Positions 1 to 12,690 are shown, counted from the stretch's first letter. The stretch: DNA of 64,000 nt from Megamerina dolium (GCA_963854835.1 OY978526.1:23528334-23592333); one strand, 5' to 3'. Program-made: numbers and translations. The notes: generated by a model not told the origin, from the sequence alone.

Positions 1-1000
1 TCAATTTTCATTTGCAATAATGTCGAAATGTCGAAAAGTTCTTGGGCTAAGGTAAATTTTCCTTAGTTCCCCGTTGCATCACTATTATTGATATAGTAAC
101 GGTTGGACAATATTGCAAACATTTTTGAAATAATGCCCAAATTCTACGTCTGTACATATTTTTAGGCATTATTGCTAAAACTTATGCAATAATGTTGAAA
201 AAGTGAAAACTAATTCTCCTGATTTGGTTATTGCAAAAGCAGTATTGCAAAAATTTGACGGCTTCAATCTCCAAAATTTAGTGTCATATATTTTTGCTCA
301 ACATTATTTCAATTTTTACTGCAATAATGTCGAAACGTGACAACAAGGTATTTTTGCAATAATGTCCAAATTCTACTTGCATACATATTTTTCGGCTTTA
401 ATGCTAAAATTTATGCAATAATGTCGATAAAGTGACAACCAATTTTTCTGCTTTAGTTATTGCAGGAACTATTGCAATAACCCTCTTTTACTTTAGTTTC
501 ATATATTTTTGCTCGACATTATTTCAATTTTTGTTGCAATAATGTCGAAACGTGGCTTTAGGTCTGGCAAAAGTCCTTGCAATAATATCGAAAAGAAATC
601 GACATAGGTGCAGTATTTATACATATGCCCCTCGTTCTATATAATATTGGGATGCTTCCAAAACTTTTGCAATAACGTCCAACATCTAATTCTACGCAAT
701 TTTTAAATTTTTTTGCAATATTATCGAAAAAGTGGCAATATTGCATAAATTACATAACAATAATTCATGTATCATTCGTATATTAATAATAAAATCTAAA
801 TCTACGTCAGTAAAATTACATAAACTCTTTTCAATATCGTCTAAAATTTAATTCCATATATTTTTGTCGATATTATTTCCATATTTTTGTCGCAATAATT
901 TCGAAAAGGGACATTAAATTTTTGTCAAAATTACAATAAAAGTTTTTACAATAATACCGACAACATATTGTCGACATAATTGCATAAATTTCAAGACATT
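1..1000. repeat. degenerate tandem repeat rich in the motif GCAATAATGTCGAAA
   Basis: The motif gcaataatgtcgaaa and variants recur about ten times, near 15, 132, 195, 321, 357, 416, 536, 580, 670 and 715. The order of motif variants repeats: a copy followed by 'aaattctac' lies at 139 and 368 (229 bp apart), and a copy followed by 'cgtg' lies at 321 and 536 (215 bp apart). This suggests a diverged tandem unit of about 220 bp, continuing weakly to about 1,000. Fragments of the same motif occur at 1,890-1,930, 6,478-6,610, 16,855-16,975 and 23,100. I see no coding sequence. The family is not one I can name. Confidence 0.7.
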
Positions 1001-2040
1001 AATTCTTTTAGGTGTGGTTTATTGGCAATAAAATCTTTGAGATAATGAAAATTTATCATTAAACTCATTTGCTTAAATAACATAAATCAAATTTATTTAT
1101 TAATTTAAAACTTTATAAAATTCGAAATTAAATTGCTTCCACAGCAATTCAATGATTCTTAGTAGTAAAAGCAATGAAATCATCAAATATTAGAAAAATA
1201 AAATACAATTTAATTAAATCATTTTAACCTTCATTTTCTAATATGTATACTCATAAGTAAGAACATGGATCAATATAATTTTTGGACATTATATTGTACT
1301 TATGTAATAAGTGCAGATATTTTCATCAATCTAATATTTTGTTTGAACATAATATTCATACCTACAAAAATATATGTGCACCTACTCACGTTATTATTAC
1401 AATTTCTGTTGCGTCATTTATATTTTGTGTCCGTCATCTGTATATATAATACTTTGCGCAAGGATATTCATTTAATAAACATATTTTATTACTTTTGGTC
1501 TACCACACTCAAAATCTCTTGCTATAAGTGGTTCAGTATTTATATTGTACCAGTAAGTACATATAGCAGCATCATTATTATGGGCTTTCTACTTATTACA
1601 TCACACTGTAAATGGCAAAACGACAAACAAGTGGATCAAATATAACCACAATATATATAATATGGTAGTATATAAAATAGTAATATTGGATATTGCCATA
1701 TGTTAACAAAATGTGTTCAAATTTTATACATATATAGCAATATTTTAATTGCAAATTTCTCTATAAAATTAATTCGTTAACAAGTCATGCGTTATTATTG
1801 TTTTAATGAGATTTCTTTCTTTTTACTGACACTTTCATTACTTTCACCTAGTCGCGAACAACAAATGACTGGAATTATATTTTCGACATTATTTAAAGAA
1901 TTTCTGCAATAATGTCGAAATGTAAGAATATCGATATTGATGCATAAATTGTTTAAATATATGTACATCATTCTAGGTTGTATATTAAGAAGGTTCATCG
2001 AAAAGTAACCAATTCTATCGGTTATCGAATTAAACGATTT
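1001..2040. other. AT-rich non-coding stretch
   Basis: Open frames here, including a 126-codon one at 1,265-1,645, have AT-driven composition rich in I, F, Y and L, no recognisable domain and no splice context. The only structure is a short TCGAAA-type repeat fragment at about 1,890-1,930. Confidence 0.5.
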
Positions 2041-2089
2041 TTAGAGGCTTAGACCACGAATGACTTTCTATTGAGCTGAAATATTTTGA

Positions 2090-2560
2090 TGAATACCACA
2101 AAATGAGCCAAATTTCTTGTTTTTGTGGTAAGAACATATAAAATGAATAACAAAACATTTCAAAATTAACAAATAGCCTCATAACTGAAGAGGAATAGCC
2201 TTCAGAACAATGAAATGTATGACCAATCCCATCAATTTTTCCTCCTTAATATTTCCACAGGACATACCTATCCCCTATCTCCACCCTTTAAGTGGACTCC
2301 CATACAAAATTATCAAAAAAATACCTGCAAATCTGTAATAGTTAACCAGGAATCGCACCTAGAGTGGTGTAATGTATAAGTGTCCCCATCAACTTTTTAC
2401 TGACACCCAATTCCCATCATAGAAGGAGTCTCCCATACAAAGGGACCGAAAAACCCCTAAAAAAGCTGATCAGTAATTGCTCCTAGCGTGGTGAATTATA
2501 CGACATCCATTATTTTTTCCCACCCCTACATTTTCTCCAAACATACTCCAAGCATTAAGT
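2090..2560. repeat. dispersed repeat ('Ccctttaagtggactcccatac' family)
   Basis: Phrases here recur elsewhere in the window. The segment 'caaaattaacaaatagcctcataactg' at about 2,160 resembles 20,365-20,395. The segment 'caccctttaagtggactccc' at about 2,283 is the reverse complement of a phrase near 37,640-37,670 and 39,820-39,850. It is repetitive intergenic DNA without coding capacity; the family is unknown to me. Confidence 0.5.
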
Positions 2561-2569
2561 AATAAAGCA

Positions 2570-3240
2570 AGTAAATAATAAAAAATCAATTATATTGAAT
2601 TGACCTAACCGAATGTGTCCTGCTTTGACCTAATATTTAAAAATATTAAAGTGCATAATACCTATAATAATTTCATCGATTTATTCCAATTATGATTGAG
2701 TGTTATACCAGAATGCCCAGATTAATATGTTGCCTTCTCTGTGTTCACAAAATGAAAAATATGTGAACCCTTAGATTTAGCTAGACTTTTTTAGTGCGCA
2801 AACATATTATCATTTGTTTAGACATATGTATAAATAACTCTATATGTATAGATACATATTCATACATCATATTCTCAGAGCATCATGACGTATACGCAAC
2901 ATTTAATTGATTTATGAAGTATACACGACATATAAGATTCTATATAAAGCAGCACAACAGATGTGAGCAAAATATAGAAGTTCTATTTTTAGCATTTAAT
3001 GCTATAAATATATAACTATGACGTCACATATATTGTATGTACACACACTCACATAAACACAATAATGTAAACACATCATGTTGTATGGCATTTTTATGTA
3101 TACATATCTATTGAATATAGCTATAAATGTGTACACATACTAAGGTTATGTGGTAGTAGATTATTTTCTAAATTTTTTTTATATTTATGCGCACATTTAA
3201 ATTATGAGACTACTGCTTTAAATTGTATCAAAACAAATGT
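2570..3240. other. AT-rich non-coding stretch
   Basis: Short alternating purine-pyrimidine tracts such as atatgtat and acacac. I find no gene, RNA or element boundary. Confidence 0.4.
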
Positions 3241-3245
3241 CTTAC

Positions 3246-3381
3246 CAGTACCACACTGCGTATGAGCAACAATGTGCGAAATAAAACCACCACTGCTAAT
3301 CTCCAATAAATAAGTAGTGAGCTCTACGCCATAGTCATAGAACAACGAAAGATCTTTGAGGATAAACCTGACATTAACTCC
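3246..3381 (-). CDS. possible isolated internal exon, product unknown
   Basis: Read on the minus strand, an acceptor (tagtcag) precedes position 3,381 and a good donor (GTAAGA) follows 3,246. They bound a 136-nt stop-free segment of 45 codons plus one base (phase 0 in, phase 1 out). The encoded piece contains FILKDLSLFYDYGVELTTYL and FISHIVAHTQCGT, whose composition is less AT-driven than neighbouring open frames. I do not recognise the family and found no partner exon nearby. It could be an exon of a gene with long introns reaching outside the window, an old retained fragment, or chance. Confidence 0.3.
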
Positions 3382-4320
3382 CTGACTATCATTAAATATT
3401 AAGCACATTAATATGGCAACAATGTGGAGTGCACATATGTATGTAGCTCATGTACTCGAAAGCCATAAAATCGTACTTAGCACAAAAGTACATTCATTCT
3501 ATTTCACATACACATTGTGACAGATGCACACGCTTATACATACAAGGCGGATTCATTGAAGAGGATTCTTGTGAAGGGAATTGGATAATTTTCCAGTTCA
3601 AAATTCTACTTATTCAGTTGAAAGTTTACAATTTTGCAATATGTGTGCACTCGTATTTCATTTTACTATTGCCACATACCACACATACTCTTACACACTT
3701 TGCAAACACATTCAGTACACACCCTACAACACGTGCAACACGTTCTATAGCCATTGCTAGCAAATTAACTGAGTCAAACTTGAGTTCATTTCGATTGCTG
3801 CTATACTGTTAGCTGCAGTGGCAGTTGCAGGGTACAAGAACTCATTTTTCATGAGTTTCCGAGTGGAACTGCTGCTGCTGCTGCTGCTGCTGTTGTTGTT
3901 GCGGAACTCTTTCGTAGTGGAAACAAAATAAAATAAACAAAAAATACAAACAAACAAATAGTAAAGATGCAATATTATTATTATGACTTGTTGTTATTAG
4001 TTATTATATATGAATATTCGTTTGTTGGCAAGTACCAATGATATTTGTGTGCACATATATGTTTGTATTTGTGTTTATATGATCTCTGACGTCAATGCAT
4101 ATTGTATATTGTTAAAGAAATTTCATATTTTCAAACTATTCGAACTGCATGCTTTAAATAAAACAACAGCAAAATATTTACAATACAATTTTCACATGAA
4201 TCAATGCCAAATGATGTACATTATTTAGTATTTATTTATTGTATTGTTTGCTAGTATTTAGTTGAATGTTCTAAATAATTAATTTCTTTTATTTATTCTA
4301 CATTTTACTTCAAACTCTTA
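3382..4320. other. intergenic, with a CTG/TTG microsatellite
   Basis: The block holds a (CTG)n-(TTG)n tract at about 3,868-3,900 and AT-rich DNA. Open frames at 3,450-3,812 and 4,010-4,228 show no domain and are judged spurious. Confidence 0.4.
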
Positions 4321-4324
4321 CAGA

Positions 4325-5270
4325 GCTGGTCTCATAGGCATTTTTAATGGTAGTATATCAACTTTCTTGAGCCTATCGCAGTAGTGACTTTGTTTGGGAG
4401 CTATATAAAATAGTGGGCGTTACACGCCCATTTCTCGCTGGTTACTTACGTACTAAAACATAGACTAGTGTACCAAATATGACTGCCATATATTCATTTT
4501 TCAGGAGAATATGGCAATAAAATTGAGTGATCCAAAGTAGCGATTATATATGGAAGGTATATGAAAAAGTGGGCATGATCCGCCCATTTTCCAATAAACT
4601 CTGTAATACTATAATCTTGATCTACACACTAAATATGACTGTTTAATAATAATTTTTAATGGAATCATAGCGACATTATTAAACTCATCACAGTGATGAC
4701 TTTGTATGGGAGCCATATAAAATAGTAGGCGTGGTTCTCTTATTTTTTGCTGATTACTTAAACATAAAATTATAGATGAGTGTACTAAATATGGCTGCCA
4801 CAAATTCATTTTTAAAGTGAATATTGTAACATAATAGTGTGAATCAAAGTAGCAACTTTATATGGTATGCATTTGAAAAAGTGGGCATGGTGCAGTCAAT
4901 TTTTAGTAAAAATTTTACTTACTAATATGTTAATTTGTGCACCAAATTTCATCATTTCATAGTCATTCTTAAGAGGAATATATCGACATTGTTAAGCTAA
5001 TCACAGTAGTGTCTTTCTATGGGAGCTATATAAAATAGTGGGCGAGGTGCTTATATTTCTTGTCAGTTACATGCCCATTAAAATTAAGATTAGTGTACCA
5101 AATATCGCTGCCATATATTCAGTTTAAAGAGAATATTGTAACATAATTGCTTGAGCAAAAATAACTACTTTGTATGTTAGGTATATGAAATAGTGGGCGT
5201 AGTATGCCCACTTTAAAGTCATTTTTAAGGGGAAAATAGCAACAATATTAAGTGCATCATTGTAGTGTCT
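4325..5270. repeat. three tandem units of about 310 bp containing 'gctatataaaatagtgggcg'
   Basis: The phrase 'gggagctatataaaatagtgggcg' and close variants start near 4,395, 4,700 and 5,018. Between them a half-unit variant, 'tatgaaaaagtgggcatg', occurs near 4,560, 4,872 and 5,187. The structure is therefore three units of about 306-318 bp, each made of two diverged halves of about 155 bp. The first unit has a small inverted motif, gggcgt-tac-acgccc. No coding potential. Confidence 0.75.
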
Positions 5271-6835
5271 TTGTAACCCGAGTTAATCGATTTGTGCAAT
5301 GAATGGCTCATGTGACGAAAAGCATCCGCATTAAATTAGGTGAAACAATAATATGAAATTCAATGCAGCTCCTTATAAAAATTTCACACTTTCCTTTCGT
5401 TGTGGCCTCCATCAAAGTGTGCTTTATCTCTGTGGTTCTCCATCATATTCTAAACTTTTTTTGTAATCAAAAGAAATATTTTAGCGCACAAAAAAATGTA
5501 ATAAATAGTGCATGTTTCTTTTTTTTTTTATTCTTTTTTAATATACATAAATTTAATAGAATAATTTGTCATAAAAAACCAATTGAATTTAACAACAAAC
5601 ACTTGTAAAATACAAAATGAAATGAAACGAAAAAAACAAAATTGCTGTATTTTTTGAAAAATCCTTGCCAATAACAACAATTACAACAATTGCATACAAA
5701 TATCTTATTGCGTCGTTCTACAAATGTGACAGCAGCAATAAAATAGAAATTGAACAACAAAATACTACTTGATGCTACATAGAAATATTGCCACCGGATA
5801 TATTTTGTATATGGCTAGAATAACAGCAACAGCATGACGACAAAGAAAATGGTACAATTCTATAGGAATAGAGTATACCTATCTATAGTATATTTATATG
5901 TATTATATATTCGATCAACATAGCTCAATACTTACAGTACCACAGTATTTAGTTGAGTGAGCATGTAGTAAAATTTTCGAGTTGTTCGAAAGCAAACAAA
6001 AACAAAAAATTATAGTAATAATAATAATAATAATAATATTAATAATAATAATAATAATAATACCACCAAAATAACAACAACAATGCCACACATCGTTATG
6101 CAATCAAACTGGCCTATTTCCAGTTCAAAGTAGGCAACCATACAATACAATACTTAACTACATGACAGCTTATACTTGTACACTACATGTTTACATATAC
6201 TCATCGTATATACACTATGTCCTATGCTTGCCGTGTACCAACACCAGAAGGAATAAAGATATTTTGGATATATATATTTTGAACATTTCCAAACATCATA
6301 CTACAATACAACACATGCATATGGAAGTACAAGTATATAAATAAAAGAAGCACGTAGCCAGCCAACATTAAGAGATTTGTACATATAGGCGATATTCGTT
6401 CGTTCCTTCTTTCATTCCATATATGTAGTTCCATATATACAAGTGAGCAGCTAAAAGAACTAAAGTCGAATAAATTAATGTCGAACATTTTTTTTTTTGC
6501 AATAAAAAATGTCGAGACTGATAGACAATATGACAAAAAAAATGATATATCGATAAATTTCAAGGAATTATATTTTCGATATAATTACGAAAATTTTGCA
6601 ATAATGTCGAAATATATTGAAGAAAAAAATATGAAATGTAGGATTTTTTCAAAGAATACCTTTTTTTGTTTTTTCTTTAGAAAAATTTTATATATACAAT
6701 AATATTGTTCATCGTCAAGATTTGATCGATATGCCTGTCACGATAACTCCCATAACTATAGAGCGATCAAGCTGAAAAATTATAACTAAGATTATTTTTA
6801 TCAAGAAATAGATGAGTTCATGAATGAAGTCTAAT
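5271..6835. other. AT-rich intergenic DNA with (AAT)n microsatellite
   Basis: An (AAT/AATA)n run lies at about 6,018-6,063. TCGAAA-type repeat fragments occur at 6,478-6,490 and 6,598-6,612. Nothing else is supportable. Confidence 0.5.
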
Positions 6836-7150
6836 GAAAACCACGCCTACTTCACATACAAAAATATTTTATCGAATGTGAAATGTGTGCATTTTTCGCC
6901 GGGAAATATAAAAGTCTTGAACCAAACTTTATATGTGAAGATACTTTAACCACAAAATTAATATATTAAAAAATGGACAAAATTCGATAAAAATTGCGTC
7001 TACTTGCCATACAAAAATATGTTGTGAAATGTTAATTTTTACACTATTCCCGAGAAAATATATATTCTTCCCAGAAAATCAGTCTATTTCAAAAAGGGCA
7101 AAATGGCAAAAAAAAACCACGCCCACTTCCAATAAAAATGTATGTTATTG
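6836..7150. repeat. tandem units of the 'cacgcctacctcccatacaa' family (array 1)
   Basis: Three diverged units of about 135 bp carry the phrases 'ccacgcctacttcacataca', 'gcgtctacttgccatacaaa' and 'ccacgcccacttccaataaa', each followed by an A/T-rich part and 'tttttacac/ttttcacac'. The same family forms larger arrays at 11,990-12,680 and 20,510-20,890. Confidence 0.65.
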
Positions 7151-9000
7151 AATGCAAGTTTTCACACTTCTCCCATACCAAAGCATGATTTCAAATGCAC
7201 CATTTCCTTACCACCTTAATTATTATTATTATTATTTTTTTATTCGATTGAAATTGAAATTTTTATTTATCGATTTAGTAATCGTCATCGATTTCAGCAA
7301 ACATTTTTCGACATTAATTCATTCGATATTAATGCAGTACATATCAACAATGACATATGAATTTGCACAACAACAACGACAACAATGACATCATAAAAAA
7401 ATAAAATAAAATACATGTTCAAACTACAATCGTCGTCGTAGTCGTCGTCGAAGAAGAAGCAGAAGAAGAAGAAGTATAACAGCAACAGCAACAACAATAC
7501 AATAATAATAATAAAACGATATAAAAAAATAATAAAGAAATCCTTTAAGCGATGAAACGAATCGCCCATCCTCCTCTTCTCCTTCTATGTAGCTAAGACG
7601 ACTATCGTCGTTTTGTCAAGTTGCTGTTGTACGTATTGTGTACAAATGCAAATCCGATGAGAGTACAAAATGCGGATTCACAATATAAGCAAACGAGCGA
7701 AATAAACGAAATACATACATACACTCGTTTATGTATGAAGGAAAAGCGCTCAAAGCACAAAACACTCGAGATTTCTTTATTTTATTTTATATTATTTTTG
7801 CAATTTGATTCTTTTTTTGCGTTTTATTTTTCCTATTTTTTTTTTTTCTTTTCTCTCGTTTTATTTACTTTTTTTATTATGATTTTCCTTCAATACGATT
7901 GCGTTCTTAGTGTATACCTTACATTAATATATGGTAAATGTATGTATTTAGTATTGCATGCGAATTTGATGCTAAACAATTTTTTTACACCACCCAAAAG
8001 GAAATCAATTGGCATCATTTTTGCCATTTGGAAATATTAAATATTTCATATTCAAATATTAATACATTTCAAAACATCGCTTTTACCATATCATCTCATA
8101 CATATTGCCATATAAACGATTCACTAAACTTTCAATGTACTCCAAGAACCACAATAACAACACATTACTCCAGCGCCCTAAATTATTTTCCATTTGGGAT
8201 TGTATATTTGCTATTCCATGTCTCTGCAAGTGTACACGTGTGTATGTGATGGTATACGTGTATTATGCGGCAAGTGAAATATTATTGTAGAAATGAAATA
8301 TTCACCGAGGTCAGCTGCATTAAAATAACATATATGATTTACATACTGCATCTTTAATAAAATTATTTGTATGGCAGTCAAATTGTTGAAGAATACGAAA
8401 GTGGAAGCCTACTCGTCACAAGAATTCGCTCAAAAATACTAGTCAATTTCACTCAAGTCACTAATGCTGTACAATATAAATGTGCATATGTCTTTTTTCC
8501 TGTAATAGTTTATATGCATAAATAGCTCCTTACTTATCTGGCAATTAAAATCGATTTCGATCGATTTTGGTGAAATCTAAAATGCTGCACGAATGATCCA
8601 AGGTGAAGTCGTTACACGAATTAATGTGGGTTCTAAGATAGACAACAGAATTTTTTTTTCCAGAAAGAGAAATATTCGTTCTTTTCAACGATGCTCAGAA
8701 GCAGTGATGTAGCCATAGGGTGGGGGAACAGGGGGATAGAACCTTCCTTGGCCGATGGACTTGTTAAAAAAAATTATAATATGTAGATATTTTAAAAAAA
8801 TCAATAAAAATTTCTATTATACATCTTGTCATCTTATTATCACACATCAAAAATGAAGTCATCAATGCTATCCAATGCTATCTTCATCGATAAACATTCT
8901 ATTTCAAGACTATAATCTGTTCCAATCTGCGACATTACAGCCATGGCAAAACATATAAAGACGATCATAAAATTTAATTAGTCTAGTTATTATGCCCTCA
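7151..9000. other. intergenic with GTC/GAA trinucleotide tracts
   Basis: A (GTC)n-(GAA)n compound microsatellite lies at about 7,432-7,475. Open frames at 7,621-8,040 and 7,938-8,249 are AT- and F-rich without recognisable domains and are not called. Confidence 0.4.
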
Positions 9001-10243
9001 TAAAGGGTTATCCATTTGTCAAACTGAGTTGTTAAAACAATTTCTTTCTTTTTCAGTTCAAAGTCTGACATTTGCGAAAATGTATCGCTTAACTATCGCA
9101 CAACACATTAAAATTGTAAAAACCTACTACAAAAATGGTGATTTTGCCACAGCCACATATCGTGCTTTAAGAGGAGATTATGGTTTATATAATCGTCCAA
9201 CTACGCAAGCAATTGGCAAAATTGTGTTACAGATATTGTAAGGCCTGTGCATCATCGTTTCGCTCGTACCACCGAAAATATCGCTGCTGTAAGTGAAAGT
9301 GTTGCCGAAGACCCGAATGTGTCGATTCCTCGTCGTTCTCAGGAATTAGGACTGTCGGCACATTATGGCGTATTTTGCATTTGGATCTACACCTACATCC
9401 ATATAAAATCCAGCTCACACAACAACTGTAGCCAGCTGACCATTCACAACGTCGCAGATACGTCGAATGGGTGATTGAACAACAGGCGGTGGACGGCGAT
9501 TATTCGAACAAAATTTTCTTCAGCGACGAAGCACATTTCTCACTCGGTGGGTATGTTAACAAACAAAATTGTCGTATTTGGAGTTCTGAGAATCCTCAAG
9601 TAATTGAAGAGAGGCCACTACATCCACAAAAAGTCACTGCTTGGTGCGCTCTTTGGTCCGGAGGTGTGATTGGACATTACTTCTTCGAAAACGACGATGG
9701 AACGACTGTCACCGTCAATTCGGAGCGTTATGGTCATATGATAACCGACTTTTTTTTGCCTGCTATTGAAGAATACGACTTATAGAATATGTGGTTTCAA
9801 CAAGACGGTGCCACATGCCACACAACTCGAGCGAATATGGCTTTATTGCAAGAGAAATTTTCTGGCCGCGTAATTTCTCGTCGTGGCGATATCAAATGGC
9901 CACCAAGATCATGCGATTTGACACCACTTGACTTTTTTTTGTGGGGCTACGCGAAAGACCGTGTTTATACAGATAAACCTTTAACTCTTGAGCACATAAA
10001 AACCAACATTCGTTACGTTATAGATGAGATACCGCCTAATATGTGTCAAAAAGTGGTCGAAAATTACCTCAAAAGAATCGATGCTTGCAACAATTCGCGT
10101 GGTGGTCATTTAAATGATGTAGTATTTCACACATAATGTCAACGTTCAAACTTTATAATAAAAAAGAAATATCATGATAAAAAATATTTTATATGTGTTT
10201 TATTTACATTTATTTTTGAAACCGCAAAATGGATAACCCTTTA
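9001..10243 (+). mobile_element. nearly complete IS630/Tc1/mariner-superfamily transposon with inverted ends
   Basis: The left end 'aagggttatccatttg' at 9,003 is matched by the inverted right end 'aaaatggataaccctt' finishing at 10,241 (one base different), both flanked by TA, the usual target duplication of this superfamily. The length of about 1.24 kb fits a single-transposase element. Low divergence of the ends suggests moderately recent insertion. It belongs to the same broad type as the more decayed element at 42,072-43,101. Confidence 0.85.
9079..10136 (+). pseudogene. broken DDE transposase of the element
   Basis: The reading starts with MYRLTIAQHIKIVKTYY at 9,079, a helix-turn-helix-type N-terminus. 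It runs into a stop at 9,239-9,241 and then changes frame more than once. The catalytic half is well kept: FFSDEAHFSLGG (first Asp), WFQQDGATCHT (second Asp) and RSCDLTPLDFFLWGYAKD (third acidic position), with 36 residues between the second and third Asp as read. A single in-frame TAG at 9,783-9,785 interrupts just before MWFQQDG. By family knowledge the enzyme cuts and inserts the element at TA; this copy cannot make it. Confidence 0.85.
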
Positions 10244-10344
10244 TATAATTACTATCAGCGCAGCGGATAAAATGCAGCTCAAATTGTACACATACACCAA
10301 TACAATTAACTCTAAATGGTACCAGACTTTCAAGTTATAATATG

Positions 10345-10580
10345 TAAAGGGTGTTTTTTTTTTGTGAAATAGTAACTGTAAATTAGAAATAAAATATACT
10401 AATACAAGTGAATTAAAATTGAAGCCAATTTATTATCTCTTTTCTCAAATATGTCCAATCAAAGCTCTTCCAAAATGATGTAGCACACGTGCTAGCCTCT
10501 TTTTGAAAGAAATAATTACCAAGGATGTTATCGATATCAGAAATTTCTATAATTCTGTAAATAAAAAATAACACCCTTTA
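10345..10580. mobile_element. MITE-like element, 236 bp with TA-flanked inverted ends
   Basis: It starts with taaagggtgtt (10,345-10,355) and ends with its exact inverse aacaccctttta-type end aacaccctTTA (10,570-10,580). The TA within each end fits a Tc1/mariner-type target duplication. There is no coding sequence, so it would need an outside transposase. It lies 100 bp from the transposon ending at 10,243, whose ends begin with the related aaggg. Confidence 0.65.
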
Positions 10581-11985
10581 CTTATACAGAGCCGAGCCAA
10601 TATGAAATCGACAGACTAAAATAACAATAACGACAAGTATAATGGAATGGAATAGCAACAACGGTGACAGTAATATTGACGACAACCACTATTCGTACAA
10701 TGGCAACAACATCGTTATCGGCAACAATAAAAATGTATATATTTTGTTTCACAAAAAAATATATTTTTATTGCATTCATTTAACCTTCTTATCATTGTTC
10801 TGTGTTGATGATGATGATGACACAAAACGACGAAACTTAATACAAATATTCACAATAACCCATATGTAATGCAGAGGAACCAAAAATCAACCACAATCGA
10901 CGACAATACGAAAAGTAAGCAATAATAAAATGTAATCCACAAGGGAAACGACAGTGAAAATCGAGAATAACAATAATAATGACAAAAGCTTCTTATGGAA
11001 CCAAAAATATCATATTTTTGGGTAGATTTCGATATGATATTGTATTAATCAGACACTCCCTATGTAACTTTTGGAAATTGTTCGATTAAAACTACTTATG
11101 TATATGATTTTCGTGTTTAAAAATTTCTGCAAAAGACCCCAAATTTCTATATAGAAATGAACATAGGCTAAAGTTTAATTTTTTACCTTCAGACACACTT
11201 ACACCTATGTTGGCTTTGCCAATCAAAATTACTTTCCATTTTTGTCTCATCTATAAATCATATTTAAATTGATATATCATATACGACAGGGCCAGATTAA
11301 AATGTGTTCAAAGTGTTTCCAGGTAAAAGGGCGTCAAGTAATGAGAGTGCATAAATGATTAGAATTTTTATGGATTTTCGGCTGAACACTTGAGGTGGTG
11401 AAAGACTCCAGGACGCATATAGATGCGAATAGATTAAATATGCGGAATCTCGTTCAATTATTTATAATTAATTAATTATCTTTATTTTTATTCTTTATAA
11501 AAAGAGATTTATATTGATAGTCATACAGCAAAGGTCAGGCCTTAAGGCGCCATGAGGGCGTATAAACAATCAGCGTTTCTTTGCATTTCGGGTTGAGCAC
11601 TTGAGACGCTGACGGATTCTAAGGCGCAGATACAAACAGATAGGTAAGGTACCCAGAATTTCGCTACCTTCTTTATATTGAATAACTTTCTCTTACTCAA
11701 AATTCGATTAAATAAGTTATGTCTTCATAAAAATGATGAGGATGAGTTCGTGAATGAGATATATATAATTAAAAATATACCTACAAGAGCAACTATTAGA
11801 GCTTAAAAATTGATCATACTCTATGCACATAAATATATATAAAGCTTTTTCACTAAAATTCGCTATTTGAGCCTAGTTTTACCAAAAAAAAACTCAATTT
11901 ATTGAAGTTTTCCCTTTGCATGTGTTCACGTTTTTCTCACGTAAATGTCAACATATTAAGCTAAACATAACATAACATAACATAA
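10581..11985. other. AT-rich intergenic DNA
   Basis: Short GAT/AAC trinucleotide tracts occur near 10,680 and 10,808. Two loosely similar segments at about 11,330-11,440 and 11,530-11,640 ('gcgtcaagtaatgag...ttcggctgaacacttgag' and 'gcgccatgaggg...ttcgggttgagcacttgag') suggest an old duplication about 200 bp apart. No gene. Confidence 0.4.
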
Positions 11986-11989
11986 CAGC

Positions 11990-12690
11990 TTGGAATATAA
12001 GACTATTTATTAACAAATAAACCAGGTTGAAAATGGACGGAATCGGATGGAAATCACGCCTACCTCCCAAACAAAAGTATGTTTCCGTAAGTATATTTTC
12101 ACGATTTTTTTTTTTTTGGGAAAATGTATGAAATATATCTAGCTCAAATTGTTAACAAATATATCAGTTTAAGAATTGATGGAATCGGATGAAAATCACG
12201 TCTACCTCCCATACAAAATTATATTGCCGTCTGTATATTTTCACATTTTTCTCACAAAAATGTAAAAATATGAAGCTCAAATTTGATTCGTTTGACTATA
12301 TTAACCAACTGGCTTGAAAATGTAAATAATCAGATGAAAACCACGCCTACCTCCCATACAAAAGTAAGCTTCCGTATGTATATTTTCACATTTTTTCGCA
12401 AAAAATGTGAAGATATCAAGGTGAAATTTATTTAAGAATGGGTAGAATCGGATAAGAACCATACCTAGCTCCCATACAAAACTATATTTGTGTATATGTA
12501 TTTTCATGCCTTTCTCACCAATATATCAACATATCAAAATGAAATAGATAAGAAATAGACGAGTTCGACAAAAATTGATAATTCGGATAAAAATCACATT
12601 TACCTCCCATACAATAGTATGATTTCGTATGTATGCTTTCTCGCTTTTCTTACGAAAATTATACACATATCAAGCTGAAATTTAACAATA
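11990..12690. repeat. five tandem units of the 'cacgcctacctcccatacaa' family (array 2)
   Basis: The phrases 'atcacgcctacctcccaaac', 'atcacgtctacctcccatac', 'accacgcctacctcccatac', 'accatacctagctcccatac' and 'atcacatttacctcccatac' start near 12,052, 12,195, 12,338, 12,458 and 12,592, giving a unit of about 120-143 bp. Each is followed by 'tatattttcac-tttttctcac' and 'gaaatt/gaa-atatcaagct'. Unit order and divergence suggest an old tandem expansion. Not coding. Confidence 0.8.

Noticed and set aside
1265..1645. 126-codon open frame
   Set aside because: Composition dominated by I, F, Y, L and T codons as expected of AT-rich DNA; no domain, splice or start context.
3202..3245. GTGKT text like a nucleotide-binding loop
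   Set aside because: It lies past the strong donor GTAAGA, so it would be intronic, and the P-loop spacing does not fit.
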